DNA from: Acidimicrobiales bacterium
Lineage (GTDB): Bacteria; Actinomycetota; Acidimicrobiia; Acidimicrobiales; Iamiaceae
DNA length: 64,000 nucleotides
Reading direction: 5' to 3'
NCBI GenBank assembly: GCA_030448105.1
Contig: JAUJNP010000001.1
Location: 421,403 to 485,402 of the forward strand
How positions within the stretch are numbered: the stretch's first letter is position 1; every line of letters begins with the position of its first letter. Both the position numbers and the translations under genes were made by a program. Below the pieces are notes generated by a model, which saw only the letters and a list, made by a program, of their open reading frames with translations, searched no databases and had not been told where the DNA came from. Positions 15,312-22,866 of the stretch are shown here, piece by piece.

Positions 15312-17512
15312 CGGCCGGCGCCGGGTCGGAACCGATAGAGGCGCAGGCTGTTGGACACCACCGAAACGCTGGAGAAGGCCATGGCTGCCCCGGCCAGAAT
15401 CGGGTTCAGTAGCCCGGCGGCGGCGACGGGGATGAGCACGACGTTGTAGACGAACGCCCAGCCAAGGTTCTGCAGGATCGTACGAAACGTGCGCCGCGAG
15501 AGCCGGAAGGCGGTGGTCACCCCATCGAGGTCGGCCGACAGCAATGTGATGTCGGAGGACTCGATGGCCACGTCGGTGCCGGTGCCGATGGCGATTCCCA
15601 GGTCGGCCTGCACCAGCGCCGGCGCGTCGTTGACGCCGTCGCCCACCATGGCCACCACCCGGCCGTCGGCCTGCAGCCGGCGGACCTCTTCGACCTTGTC
15701 CTCGGGGAGCACCTCGGCCAGAACCCGGTCGATGCCCACGTGAGCGGCGACCGACTCGGCGGTGCGGCGGTTGTCCCCGGTGATCATCACCACCTCGACG
15801 CCCATTGCCCGCAGGTCGGCCACGACCGACGCGGCGTCGGCACGGGCGGTGTCGGCGACGGCGAGGACACCGCGGACGCGTCCTTCCCAGCCGACCAGCA
15901 CCGCCGTCTTGCCCTCGCCCTCGAGCCTGGCCGCGTTGGCTTCCACCGCGGTGCAGCCCATCAGGCCGGCGTCGTGCATCAGCTTTCGGTTCCCGACATG
16001 CACGACCGCGCCGTCCACGGTGGCGCGCACGCCGTGACCCGCCTGGGCGGCGAAATCCGTCGCCGCCGGAACGTCCACGCCGTCAGCGTGAGCGCCGTCG
16101 ACCACGGCGCGGCCGACCGGGTGCTCCGAGCCCGCCTCGACCGCCGCCGCCCGTGCCAGCAACTCGCCGCGGTCGACGTCGGCGGCGGGGATCACGTCGG
16201 TCAGGGTCATCTGCCCCTGGGTCAGGGTGCCGGTCTTGTCGAACACCACCGTGTCGATGCGCTTGGAGCGCTCCAGCACCTCCCCGCCCTTGATGAGCAC
16301 GCCCATCGCCGCACCCCGGCCGGTGCCGACCATGATGGCGGTCGGTGTGGCCAGCCCGAGGGCGCAGGGGCAGGCGATGATCAGCACGGCGACCGCCGCG
16401 ACCAGCCCGCGGGTGGCGTCGCCAGCGACCCACCACCCCGCCAGAGTGGCCAGGGCCACGAGCACCACCACCGGGACGAAGACGCCGGAGATGCGGTCGG
16501 CCAGGCGCTGCACCGGGGCCTTGGTGCCCTGGGCCTCCTCCACCAGCCGCACGATCTGGGCCAGCGCGGTGTCGGCCCCGACCGCGCTGGTCCGCACCGT
16601 CAGCACGCCGTGGGTGTTGATGGTGGCGCCGGCCACCCGGTCGCCCGGGGCCTTGTCCACCGGCACCGACTCCCCGGTGAGCATCGACTCATCCACCGCC
16701 GACGTGCCATCGACCACGACGCCGTCCACGGGGATCTTCTCCCCGGGGCGGACCCGCAGCTCGTCGCCCACCCGGACCTGGTCCACGGGCACCATGCGCT
16801 CCTGCCCGTCGGCAACCAGCCGGGCCTCCTTGGCGCCCAGCTCCAGCAGGGTCCGAATCGCCCGTGACGCCCGGCCCTTGGCCCGCGCTTCGAAGTAGCG
16901 GCCCAGTAACAGGAAGGCGATAATCAGCGCGGCGGTGTCGAAATAGTGGTCGTCGTGGTCGGCGCCGAAGATGACCTGGTAGGCGGAGAAGAAGAAGGCC
17001 GCCAACGTGCCCATGGCGATGAGGGTGTCCATGTTCGCCTGCCGGGCCCGAGCCCGGACCGCCGCCTGGTGGAGGAACGGCCAGCCCGCCCAGAACTGGA
17101 CCGGCACGGTCAAGGCGAGCGCCCCCCAGCGGGCCCATGGCTCGTGCATCCATGCCAACGACAGGACCAGGACGGCCAGTCCCAGCGGCCAGGCCACCGC
17201 CACCCGCCGCAGCCACATGCGCTGCAGCACCGCCTCGCTGTCCACAGCTTCTTCCACGTCCGCCGATGGCGCGATCGGGGCGAGGCCGTAGCCGATCTTG
17301 CCCACGGCGGCGACGAGGTCGTCGGCGCTGACGACCTGGGGGTCGAAGGCGACGGTCGCCTTCTCCGACGCCAGGTTGACGGCGGCGCGGGTGACGCCCT
17401 CGCGGCGGGTCAGCGCCCGCTCGACCCGGGCGGCGCAAGACCCGCAGGTCATCCCCGACACCACGAAGTCCACCTCGGTGGCTGGCGTCGCGGTGTCGGC
17501 CGCCACGCTCAC
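15308..17512 (-). CDS. copA: Copper-exporting P1B-type ATPase
   Basis: 734 residues. One amino-terminal heavy-metal domain carries [12 protein letters not shown] (Cys23, Cys26). The membrane metal site is IIACPCALG (CPC near residue 382). The phosphorylation motif DKTGTLT is near 425 and GDGVNDAP near 622; the HP motif is in the nucleotide domain (SEHPVGRAV). Eight transmembrane segments fit the family. Specificity for Cu(I) follows from the CPC motif and from co-transcription with csoR. It pumps copper out of the cytoplasm. Length and motifs are complete. It overlaps csoR upstream and the 55-residue gene downstream by 4 bp. Confidence 0.93.
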   Translation of the reverse strand: MSVAADTATPATEVDFVVSGMTCGSCAARVERALTRREGVTRAAVNLASEKATVAFDPQVVSADDLVAAVGKIGYGLAPIAPSADVEEAVDSEAVLQRMWLRRVAVAWPLGLAVLVLSLAWMHEPWARWGALALTVPVQFWAGWPFLHQAAVRARARQANMDTLIAMGTLAAFFFSAYQVIFGADHDDHYFDTAALIIAFLLLGRYFEARAKGRASRAIRTLLELGAKEARLVADGQERMVPVDQVRVGDELRVRPGEKIPVDGVVVDGTSAVDESMLTGESVPVDKAPGDRVAGATINTHGVLTVRTSAVGADTALAQIVRLVEEAQGTKAPVQRLADRISGVFVPVVVLVALATLAGWWVAGDATRGLVAAVAVLIIACPCALGLATPTAIMVGTGRGAAMGVLIKGGEVLERSKRIDTVVFDKTGTLTQGQMTLTDVIPAADVDRGELLARAAAVEAGSEHPVGRAVVDGAHADGVDVPAATDFAAQAGHGVRATVDGAVVHVGNRKLMHDAGLMGCTAVEANAARLEGEGKTAVLVGWEGRVRGVLAVADTARADAASVVADLRAMGVEVVMITGDNRRTAESVAAHVGIDRVLAEVLPEDKVEEVRRLQADGRVVAMVGDGVNDAPALVQADLGIAIGTGTDVAIESSDITLLSADLDGVTTAFRLSRRTFRTILQNLGWAFVYNVVLIPVAAAGLLNPILAGAAMAFSSVSVVSNSLRLYRFRPGAGR

Positions 17513-17820
17513 GAGTCCTCGACCGCCGGGGTCAACTCGGGGCCGGGAGCGGTGACGGTCCGGTCGTAGCGCAGCGCCTCCATCAGCTCCTCGACGATCT
17601 CGTCGGTCCTACCCGCCACCACCGCCGCGGCGACACATGTCTCGAGGTGGTTGCGCAGCACGACCCGGCTCGCACGCTCCAGCGACCCTTGCACCGCCGA
17701 GAGCTGCTTCATGAGGTCCGGGCAGTAGGTGTCGTCCTCCACCATGCGGATGACGGCGTCGAGGTGGCCACGCGCCGTCTTGAGCCGGTTCAGCACCGCC
17801 TTCTCGTGCACATCCTTCAC
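17509..17820 (-). CDS. csoR: CsoR-type copper-sensing repressor
   Basis: 103 residues, all helical. The Cu(I) ligand set of CsoR is present: Cys33 (TYCPDL), His58 and Cys62 (RNHLETC). Apo-CsoR binds operator DNA and releases it when copper is bound. A perfect dyad with G/C tracts lies 12 bp upstream of its GTG start, matching the known CsoR site type, so it should repress its own operon including copA and the eleven genes after it. The carboxy tail ([14 protein letters not shown]) is not conserved. Confidence 0.9.
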   Translation of the reverse strand: MKDVHEKAVLNRLKTARGHLDAVIRMVEDDTYCPDLMKQLSAVQGSLERASRVVLRNHLETCVAAAVVAGRTDEIVEELMEALRYDRTVTAPGPELTPAVEDS

Positions 17821-17831
17821 GCCGTAACCCT

Positions 17832-17850
17832 ACCCCACCAGGGGTGGGGT
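17832..17850. promoter_or_regulatory. Probable CsoR operator
   Basis: ACCCCACC and GGTGGGGT form a perfect 8-bp dyad around a 3-nt centre. GC-tract palindromes of this kind are the known CsoR operator class. It lies 12 bp before the csoR start on the minus strand. Confidence 0.75.
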
Positions 17851-17893
17851 GGCCTAGTCGAAGGGCGAGCGCCGCATGAACAGTGCTCTGACG

Positions 17894-17946
17894 GAAAACG
17901 TGAACCATGTCGCGAGACATGTGTGCACCATGTCCGCGACATCACA
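17894..17946 (+). mobile_element. Solitary right end of the IS481-family element
   Basis: These ~53 bp match the right end of the IS at 10038-10090 with only a few differences, including one missing C in the CCCGCG of the terminal repeat. No transposase sequence is attached. Like the intact copy, it abuts the 3' end of a tRNA remnant (here tRNA-fMet copy 2). The 17851-17893 stretch before it shows nothing recognisable. Confidence 0.75.
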
Positions 17947-17991
17947 TGGTGGCGGGGGCAGGATTTGAACCTGCGACCTTCGGGTTATGAG
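17947..17991 (-). pseudogene. Initiator tRNA (fMet) 3'-half, copy 2
   Basis: Identical to copy 1 from the CCACCA-side end through the T-arm and the CTCATAA anticodon loop, then diverges. No 5' half. The natural tRNA downstream flank has been replaced by the IS481 right end. It marks the boundary between the copper block and the MNT/HEPN block. Confidence 0.85.
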
Positions 17992-18111
17992 TCGCTTCTC
18001 GTCATTCCGGCTCCTGTCGACCGATGCCGGATCGTGGCGCTGAGCTGCGGCTATGCGTGTCGGGTCGTCCCGGCTGGTCCCCTCGGAACCGGGCCGTCGC
18101 GCCCCGTCCGT

Positions 18112-18129
18112 TAGAAGAGCTGTTAGAAG
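18112..18129 (+). repeat. TAGAAG pair, 121 bp from tRNA copy 2
   Basis: TAGAAG at 18112-18117 and 18124-18129, each within GTTAGAAG, 12 bp apart. The first begins 121 bp after the end of tRNA copy 2. Same architecture as at copies 1 and 3. No gene is visible between tRNA and repeats. Confidence 0.65.
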
Positions 18130-18186
18130 CCGCCCGCCGGCGCTGCGGCCATGCAAGCAAAATCGGAAGAACCGTTCCGTTTTGTT

Positions 18187-18202
18187 GGCTACCTGGGTAG
18201 CC
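18187..18202. promoter_or_regulatory. 16-bp dyad before the MNT/HEPN pair
   Basis: GGCTACC and GGTAGCC form a perfect 7-bp dyad with a 2-nt centre, ending 7 bp before the GTG of the nucleotidyltransferase gene. The encoded protein has an amino-terminal winged helix-turn-helix, so autoregulation at this site is plausible. Confidence 0.5.
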
Positions 18203-18209
18203 TGCCGAC

Positions 18210-18833
18210 GTGGACTTCATACGTCCGATCGAGGCCATCGTGCCAGGCGCACAGGGGCGTGTGCTGGCGGTGCTGGCCGAGATCACGGCCGAACTCAACC
18301 TACGGACGATCGCGCAGCTCGCCGGGGTGAGCCAGGCCCAAGCATCGCGGGTGCTGCCCGGGCTGGTCGACCTCGGCGTCCTCGAGCGCCGGGAGGTCCC
18401 GCCTGCGTCGCTGTTCCGGCTCGTGCCAGAGCACGTCGCGTGCCGTGCCCTCCTCGCGGTCGCCCGCTCCACCGACACCGTGCTCCACGAGATCGGGCAG
18501 CTCGCCGCGTCGCTACCCCACCCGCCGGTGAGCGTCATCGTCTTCGGCTCGTTCGCGCGCCGATCCGCTGGACCCGAGAGCGACATCGATCTGGTCGTAG
18601 TGCGCCCGCCCGACATCGACGAGGACGACGATGCCTGGACCGACTCGCTCGAGGGTTGGCGCGGTGACGTCCGACGGCTGACCGGCAATCCCGTGGAGCT
18701 GATCGAGGTGAGCGCCGACGAGGCTGCTGTGAAGGCCGCGGGTCGCAGCCATCTGTGGGCCGAGATCCGCCGAGACGGAACCGTCGTCCACGGCTTCAGC
18801 CTCGATGAGCTCCGGGGCGTTCGCAGTGCCTAA
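18210..18833 (+). CDS. Nucleotidyltransferase-type antitoxin (MNT) with HTH domain
   Basis: 207 residues. Residues ~10-75 form a winged helix-turn-helix (LRTIAQLAGVSQAQASRVLP). Residues ~105-190 are a minimal nucleotidyltransferase with GSFARRSAGPESDIDLVVV: Gly-Ser at 113-114 and the metal-binding Asp125 and Asp127. Proteins of this family adenylylate or otherwise silence the HEPN partner encoded next to them. The gene overlaps the HEPN gene by 29 bp from its ATG or 8 bp from an in-frame GTG. A GTG start without a ribosome site follows a 16-bp dyad. Confidence 0.82.
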   Translation: MDFIRPIEAIVPGAQGRVLAVLAEITAELNLRTIAQLAGVSQAQASRVLPGLVDLGVLERREVPPASLFRLVPEHVACRALLAVARSTDTVLHEIGQLAASLPHPPVSVIVFGSFARRSAGPESDIDLVVVRPPDIDEDDDAWTDSLEGWRGDVRRLTGNPVELIEVSADEAAVKAAGRSHLWAEIRRDGTVVHGFSLDELRGVRSA

Positions 18834-19233
18834 GCCCGGACGCACCAAGCTGGTGGCGGCCGCCCAGGTCCGCGCCTACGCCGCCAAGGCCGAGGAGTTC
18901 GCCGAGGCCGCCGCCAGCGACCTCGAAGCCGGCCGCAACATCGCGGCGACGAGCTTGGCGATCCACGCCGGTATCAACTCCGCCGACGCAGTGTGCGGCG
19001 CTCGGCTCGGTCAGCGAGCCGCCGGCGGGGACCACGACCAGGTGCTCGTCCTTCTCCGGCAGGCCGGCCCCGACGGCGCCGAGCTCGAGCGCGACCTGCG
19101 CCGGCTACTTCCGCTCAAGACGAAGGCCGAGTACGACCCCGACAAGATCGCACCTTCCGTCGCGGCGAAGGCGGTCGAGCGCGCCCAGCGTTGCGCGGCT
19201 TTGGCCCAGCGGGTCGCGTCTACGGCGAGATAG
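18805..19233 (+). CDS. HEPN-domain toxin-like protein
   Basis: 142 residues from ATG 18805 (GTG 18826 is an equally good start). All-helical HEPN fold of the SAV_6107 type: YAAKAEEFAEAAASDLEAGR, SLAIHAGINSADAV, then HDQVLVLLRQAG and a closing helix KAVERAQRCAALAQRV. The canonical RX4-6H ribonuclease motif is not clear. Thirty-four bases of its middle reappear at 5119-5152. With the upstream nucleotidyltransferase it forms a MNT/HEPN pair, many of which are toxin-antitoxin systems; activity here is inferred. Confidence 0.78.
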   Translation: MSSGAFAVPKPGRTKLVAAAQVRAYAAKAEEFAEAAASDLEAGRNIAATSLAIHAGINSADAVCGARLGQRAAGGDHDQVLVLLRQAGPDGAELERDLRRLLPLKTKAEYDPDKIAPSVAAKAVERAQRCAALAQRVASTAR

Positions 19234-19242
19234 GGCCGCACC

Positions 19243-19587
19243 TCAGCCCCAGAAGATGCAGGTCGGGTCGGCGTCGATCTCGGCCAGGAGCCGATCGATC
19301 GTCGGCGTGGGGTCGAGGTCCTCGTAGCGGTGGAACTTGCTGTTGCGGTCGGGCCAATAGAGCGTCCATGTGCCGGTCGACTTCGTGTAGCGCAGCCGCG
19401 CGATCTCCTGGCGGCTCCACTCGGGTCCGAAGTCCTCGCGCCACGGCGGCCGGCACACGAGGATCGTGATGGCCCTAGGGTCGACGTCCATCTCGACGCG
19501 CATCTCGTCGACGTGCTCGCCGGTCCGCTCGTTCTGCTCCGCCACCCAGCGGCGGACCCGAGCAACGTCAGTCTCGGGGAGGCTCAT
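19243..19587 (-). CDS. DUF3024 family protein
   Basis: 114 residues matching the DUF3024 pattern: ITILVCRPPWREDFGPEW, IARLRYTKSTGTWTLYWPDR, PTPTIDRLLAEIDADPTCIFWG. The family is small, soluble and of unknown function, and often occurs in accessory regions. It lies 19 bp after a 72-residue gene on the same strand and is convergent with the HEPN gene. Intact by length. Confidence 0.8.
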   Translation of the reverse strand: MSLPETDVARVRRWVAEQNERTGEHVDEMRVEMDVDPRAITILVCRPPWREDFGPEWSRQEIARLRYTKSTGTWTLYWPDRNSKFHRYEDLDPTPTIDRLLAEIDADPTCIFWG

Positions 19588-19606
19588 CGCTCCCGCTGGC
19601 CGACGT

Positions 19607-19825
19607 TCATGGCTTGCAGCTACCGCACCGTCGATCGGCTCCGCCGGTGGCCTGCGCTGCCGCTACCGCCTTGTCAACCGACGTGTAGGGGCCGCCCCAA
19701 CGGCCGTTGTCGGCCCGTGTCCCGCCCGACTGGCCAGCGCCGTCATTGCAGTGACCGCACTCCTCGCGGTGGACGGTGGCGCGATGCCCGTGGGCGCGCC
19801 AGTTCTCGTACACCCAGTAGGTCAT
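19607..19825 (-). CDS. 72-residue cysteine-containing hypothetical protein
   Basis: Begins MTYWVYENWRAHGHRATVHR. Two cysteine pairs (EECGHCND and RRCGSCKP) could bind zinc, and the DNGRWGGPYTS segment is characteristic of a widespread uncharacterised small-protein family. Probably co-transcribed with the DUF3024 gene. Function unknown. Confidence 0.65.
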   Translation of the reverse strand: MTYWVYENWRAHGHRATVHREECGHCNDGAGQSGGTRADNGRWGGPYTSVDKAVAAAQATGGADRRCGSCKP

Positions 19826-19875
19826 GAAGCCTCCAGTTCCTCCCCCTCATCCGGGATGTCGTCGTCGGGGTCGAA

Positions 19876-20181
19876 TCATCCGAGGAGCGATTGGAGGTCG
19901 TCGGCGGTGAGCCGGCCGTGGGCCACGGCCCTTCCCCCGTCGTCGAACTCGACCCCTTCGGCGCGCAGCACCTCGATCGGGTCTCGGGTGTCCCCGGCAT
20001 CGGACCAACGGAACCCTTCGCTGACCCGTCCGTCGAGGGTGAGGACTCGATAGGCCTTGGGCAGCGCGGGGTTGGCGGCGATGTGATTGCCGACCGCCTG
20101 CGCAGCGGTTCCGGCAAGGGCGGCGAGGTCGCCGTAGGTGGTCGACTGGCCGTCGGGGATTGCGGCGAGCGCAGTGTGCAT
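19876..20181 (-). CDS. MGMT/ATL-like DNA-binding domain protein, amino end probably lost
   Basis: About 101 residues from ATG 20181. The sequence IPDGQSTTYGDLAALAG, VGNHIAANPALPKAYRVL and GRVSEGFRWSD is the winged-helix domain of the O6-alkylguanine transferase superfamily. The alkyl-acceptor cysteine of PCHR is replaced (KAYR), so it cannot repair by alkyl transfer; alkyltransferase-like proteins of this sort bind damaged DNA. The frame stays open upstream to ~20400 through repeat DNA and the alignment seems to begin a few residues before the ATG, so an amino-terminal part may have been removed by the tRNA/TAGAAG junction. Confidence 0.6.
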   Translation of the reverse strand: MHTALAAIPDGQSTTYGDLAALAGTAAQAVGNHIAANPALPKAYRVLTLDGRVSEGFRWSDAGDTRDPIEVLRAEGVEFDDGGRAVAHGRLTADDLQSLLG

Positions 20182-20313
20182 GCGTGTCCAGTCGCACTCG
20201 TTCAGGTTCGCGCTGGCCTTACCCGCTTCGCCTGTGGGCGCGACAGCGCGAGCGGCTCGAGCACCAACGGCTCGAACAACGAGGTCGTCCGGCAACTCGC
20301 CGACAGAAGACGT

Positions 20314-20331
20314 TAGAAGAAGCGTTAGAAG
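20314..20331 (+). repeat. TAGAAG pair on the other side of tRNA copy 3
   Basis: TAGAAG at 20314-20319 and 20326-20331, each within CGTTAGAAG, 12 bp apart. It lies 57 bp before the TTGGTGGCG end of tRNA copy 3. At 27.5 kb a related CGGTAG triplet lies about the same distance (58-61 bp) before the tRNA end, so this is likely the opposite arm of an attachment site. Confidence 0.6.
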
Positions 20332-20388
20332 TTGGCCCGGGAACGGCGAGGACTCATCCTCTCGGATGGGCCCTGACCTGCGCTTCGT

Positions 20389-20443
20389 TGGTGGCGGGGG
20401 CAAGATTTGAACCTGCGACCTTCGGGTTATGAGTCCGACGAAG
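20389..20443 (-). pseudogene. Initiator tRNA (fMet) 3'-half, copy 3
   Basis: Matches copies 1 and 2 with one change (GGCAAGA for GGCAGGA, in the T-arm stem) and extends slightly further, into TCCGACGA beyond the anticodon stem. It shares about 20 bp of downstream flank with copy 1 (CTGCGC, TTCGTTGG). No 5' half. It separates the MNT/HEPN block from the ion-channel block. Confidence 0.85.
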
Positions 20444-20831
20444 GCTTGTTCGTCCTGTCCCAGTCCGTACCAGATCGTGCCCTTGGGCTGGGGTTTCTAG
20501 TCTGAGCGTACGCCGCCTGTACCACGGCGTGTTCTCCTGTACCGCCCCGCACAGTAGAAGAAACGGTAGAAGGTCGGCCGTCGTCAGCCGTCGTCGCCAG
20601 GATGTGACGGTTGACCTCCACCGATCCGGGCAGCACGTACAACTCGATGATCCCTCGGGCATCGATGGAGACGATCCGGGCGACCTTCGGGTCCGCGCCT
20701 TCATCTCCCACCACGGCGTACGCACCGACGACCGGCTCATAGCCGGAGCGGGCATCCACGACCCTCGTGAGAAGGTGCCGGTCGTCAGTCATGTCCATGA
20801 AGTCGACGGCCAGATCCGGTGTCACGGCCAT
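20427..20831 (-). CDS. Hypothetical protein, carboxy end formed by element junction
   Basis: 134 residues, ATG preceded by GGAGGG. The first ~80 residues look genuine: VDFMDMTDDRHLLTRVVDAR, a GAYAVVGDEGAD turn and ARIVSIDARGIIELYVLPG, an all-beta pattern. From about residue 85 the frame runs across the TAGAAG repeats and into the tRNA fragment, so the natural end has been replaced by junction sequence. Family not recognised. Confidence 0.5.
   Translation of the reverse strand: MAVTPDLAVDFMDMTDDRHLLTRVVDARSGYEPVVGAYAVVGDEGADPKVARIVSIDARGIIELYVLPGSVEVNRHILATTADDGRPSTVSSTVRGGTGEHAVVQAAYAQTRNPSPRARSGTDWDRTNKPSSDS
20555..20572 (+). repeat. TAGAAG pair, 122 bp from tRNA copy 3
   Basis: TAGAAG at 20555-20560 and 20567-20572, 12 bp apart; flanks read CACAGTAGAAG and ACGGTAGAAGG. 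The first begins 122 bp after the end of the anticodon in tRNA copy 3. The CACAGTAGAAGAA string is shared with the repeat at copy 1. Confidence 0.65.
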
Positions 20832-20925
20832 GGCGGCCCTCCTTCGTCCCGCTCAGGCTTTCCGAGTGCTGGACCGGCAGGGTTGGGTATCGGTTCGTCA
20901 AAGCAGCCACCCAGACGGGCCACGG

Positions 20926-21867
20926 TCACCTCGCGGAATCGGGCCACCCTGGCGGCCCACCGGTGGCGTCCTGGGGCGATCCGTGTAGCTCGGCGAGGGT
21001 GGCGACTCGACCGCGGGCGACCCCCGACCGGAGCATTCCGGCGCTGCAGCAGGGTCCACGCTGACCGGGGTGGTCGAGAGCGGTACGCCGGCCATTTCCG
21101 CGTTCTGCCCCGTTCCGGGGACCGGCTGTGACGCGGCGGGGCCCTTGCTCAAGCCTTCCGTTCTCGTCGCGCTCGGCGCTGGCGTCCATGAAGAAGGCGC
21201 CGAATGTCGCGGCGAGGCTGGCGAACACGACTATGGCGAACACGCTGAGGGCAACGGAGAGCAGCCGTCCCAGCGCAGTCACTGGCTCGAAGACGGTGTT
21301 TCCGCTGACGGCAAGGTTCGCAGACCACCAGAGCGCATCGCCGAGGGATGCGTCGTGGCTAGCGCCTTCTACGAGGAAGAGCAGCTGGCCCCCCGAGAAC
21401 ACGACGACGAAGGTTATGAGGCTGAGGAAGCCGAGCCGGCCGCCTAGCAACGAGCGGGCGGTTCCGATCGAGCGGTAGGTCGAGCCCACCACCCGGGCCG
21501 CCGGGAGGACCCGCAGGGCACGGACGCTGCGGATCACGCGGAGCATCCGAAACGCGGGGAGCACGAGAAACAGCAGTGACGGCCACCGGCGGCGGAGGAA
21601 GCGCAACGGGTGCCCACTGATCCACAACTTCACGCCGAACTCCACGGCGAAGACGGCCCAGATGGCGTTCCCGACCCTGCCGAGCTCATCCCGCTGATGG
21701 TCTGGTGCGACCAGTTCGTAGGCCACGAGGACCGCCCACACCGCGGCCAGCACCGCCATCGGAACGTCCAGGCGCCGCTCGACGATCGCCGCGGTGCGCT
21801 CGCGAGCCGTCGGCTCCAGGTGAGGTGCTGCCCCGAACTCAGGCGGCGTCTCGTGCCCCGCGCTCAT
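20926..21867 (-). CDS. Voltage-sensor type ion-channel-like protein, atypical filter
   Basis: 313 residues with six transmembrane helices. The fourth (FRMLRVIRSVRALRVLPAAR) has arginines every third or fourth residue, as in voltage sensors. The pore region reads ALWWSANLAVSGNTVFEPV where potassium channels have TVGYGD, so selectivity is probably not the classical one. The carboxy tail after ~235 is hydrophilic and charged. The gene lies 19 bp after a DUF421 membrane protein and is probably co-transcribed with it. Length suits a single pore subunit that would form a tetramer. Confidence 0.75.
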   Translation of the reverse strand: MSAGHETPPEFGAAPHLEPTARERTAAIVERRLDVPMAVLAAVWAVLVAYELVAPDHQRDELGRVGNAIWAVFAVEFGVKLWISGHPLRFLRRRWPSLLFLVLPAFRMLRVIRSVRALRVLPAARVVGSTYRSIGTARSLLGGRLGFLSLITFVVVFSGGQLLFLVEGASHDASLGDALWWSANLAVSGNTVFEPVTALGRLLSVALSVFAIVVFASLAATFGAFFMDASAERDENGRLEQGPRRVTAGPRNGAERGNGRRTALDHPGQRGPCCSAGMLRSGVARGRVATLAELHGSPQDATGGPPGWPDSAR

Positions 21868-21886
21868 CGCGAGTCCTGAGGGTCGC

Positions 21887-22390
21887 TCACGGGAGGAGTG
21901 GGCCTCCGGGCTCGGACCTGCGTAGGACGGAAATGCTCCCGTTCGCTTCGAGCACCGCGACCGCGACGTCCCCGGAGGTCGAAGACACCATGTTGGCGCA
22001 GCAGGCTGCCAGCTCCTCGTCGGTCAGCTGCGAGCTGAGCAGCGCAGTCGGCAAGTGGAAGACGCCGTCCCGGGCCACGACCTCCGGCGAGAACTCGAGC
22101 AGGCGCCGGAACCTCGGCGACTGCCGCCGGAGCGCAGCCACGGTTACCTGAAGGAAGAGCAACGTCACGAGCGTCGCCACCCCCTTCGCAAAACTCGCCT
22201 GCGGTAACAGGATCGCCCCGGCGATCACGCTGCCGATGGCGATGGTCACCACAGCATCGAAAGCGGACAGCTGCGCGACGGTGCGGCGGCCGGCCAGCCG
22301 CACCCTCAGGACCGTCACCGCGAACATCGCGGCGGTGCTCAGGACCACCCCGGCCAGGGAGCTCCAACTCACTCCGAACCACTCCGACAT
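21887..22390 (-). CDS. DUF421 (YetF-like) membrane protein
   Basis: 167 residues. Three hydrophobic segments in the first 85 residues (LAGVVLSTAAMFAVTVLRV, FDAVVTIAIGSVIAGAIL, GVATLVTLLFLQVTVAAL) precede a small cytoplasmic domain with RLLEFSPEVVARDG and LTDEELAAC. This is the DUF421 architecture, slightly shorter than the usual ~200. The start at 22390 gives the common MSEW-type opening; upstream codons in frame are low complexity. Role unknown; relatives respond to envelope stress. Probably co-transcribed with the ion-channel gene. Confidence 0.78.
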   Translation of the reverse strand: MSEWFGVSWSSLAGVVLSTAAMFAVTVLRVRLAGRRTVAQLSAFDAVVTIAIGSVIAGAILLPQASFAKGVATLVTLLFLQVTVAALRRQSPRFRRLLEFSPEVVARDGVFHLPTALLSSQLTDEELAACCANMVSSTSGDVAVAVLEANGSISVLRRSEPGGPLLP

Positions 22391-22746
22391 GACATCAGCC
22401 CCTTCATCGACCACCGCACCCCGGAAGGGTCGCTGGTTGGACACTTCCCCGATAGCGCCCGGCCCATGAGCGAGGTCAGACACCAACAGAGCACGACCGT
22501 GGGATCCGGCGTCGAGCGGAGGATAGGTCTGGCCGGTGCCGATGCCTCGTGTGCTCAGGCGCCACCGCGTCCGCGCGCTCATGGAGCACCTCGCATCTCG
22601 TTGTGGTTCACACCTGCGGTGGCGGTGGTGGCCGGGCCCTGGTAGCGGCGGCACTTAGCCGGGTGGCGATCGAGCCCTTTCGCCCTTCGAGCGCTTCGTG
22701 CTCCCTGGCGGTGCTCAGGGCGCTCGGGGCGTCCTCCAAGCAGTTG
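22391..22746. other. Intergenic stretch with no recognisable gene
   Basis: About 356 bp upstream of the DUF421 gene. Frames are open in places but show no family features. It probably contains the promoter of the DUF421/ion-channel pair; I see no clear motif. Confidence 0.5.
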
Positions 22747-22756
22747 CTATATAGCT

Positions 22757-22866
22757 GTAGTGCCTGACAGGTTGTCGACCCGGGTGATCGGTGGCTGGCC
22801 GCCGAGGGTGTGTGGCAGCGGTGATGGTTGTAGGTGTGCAGCCAGGGGTCGAGTCGTCGGCGCGTT
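22757..22866 (-). pseudogene. IS481-type transposase 3'-end fragment
   Basis: The last ~38 codons of an IS481-like transposase: RRLDPWLHTYNHHRCHT in one frame and LGGQPPITRVDNLSG in another. No catalytic core is present. It joins directly to the MFS remnant, so two degraded genes were brought together by deletion. It differs from the IS at 8.8 kb. Confidence 0.65.
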
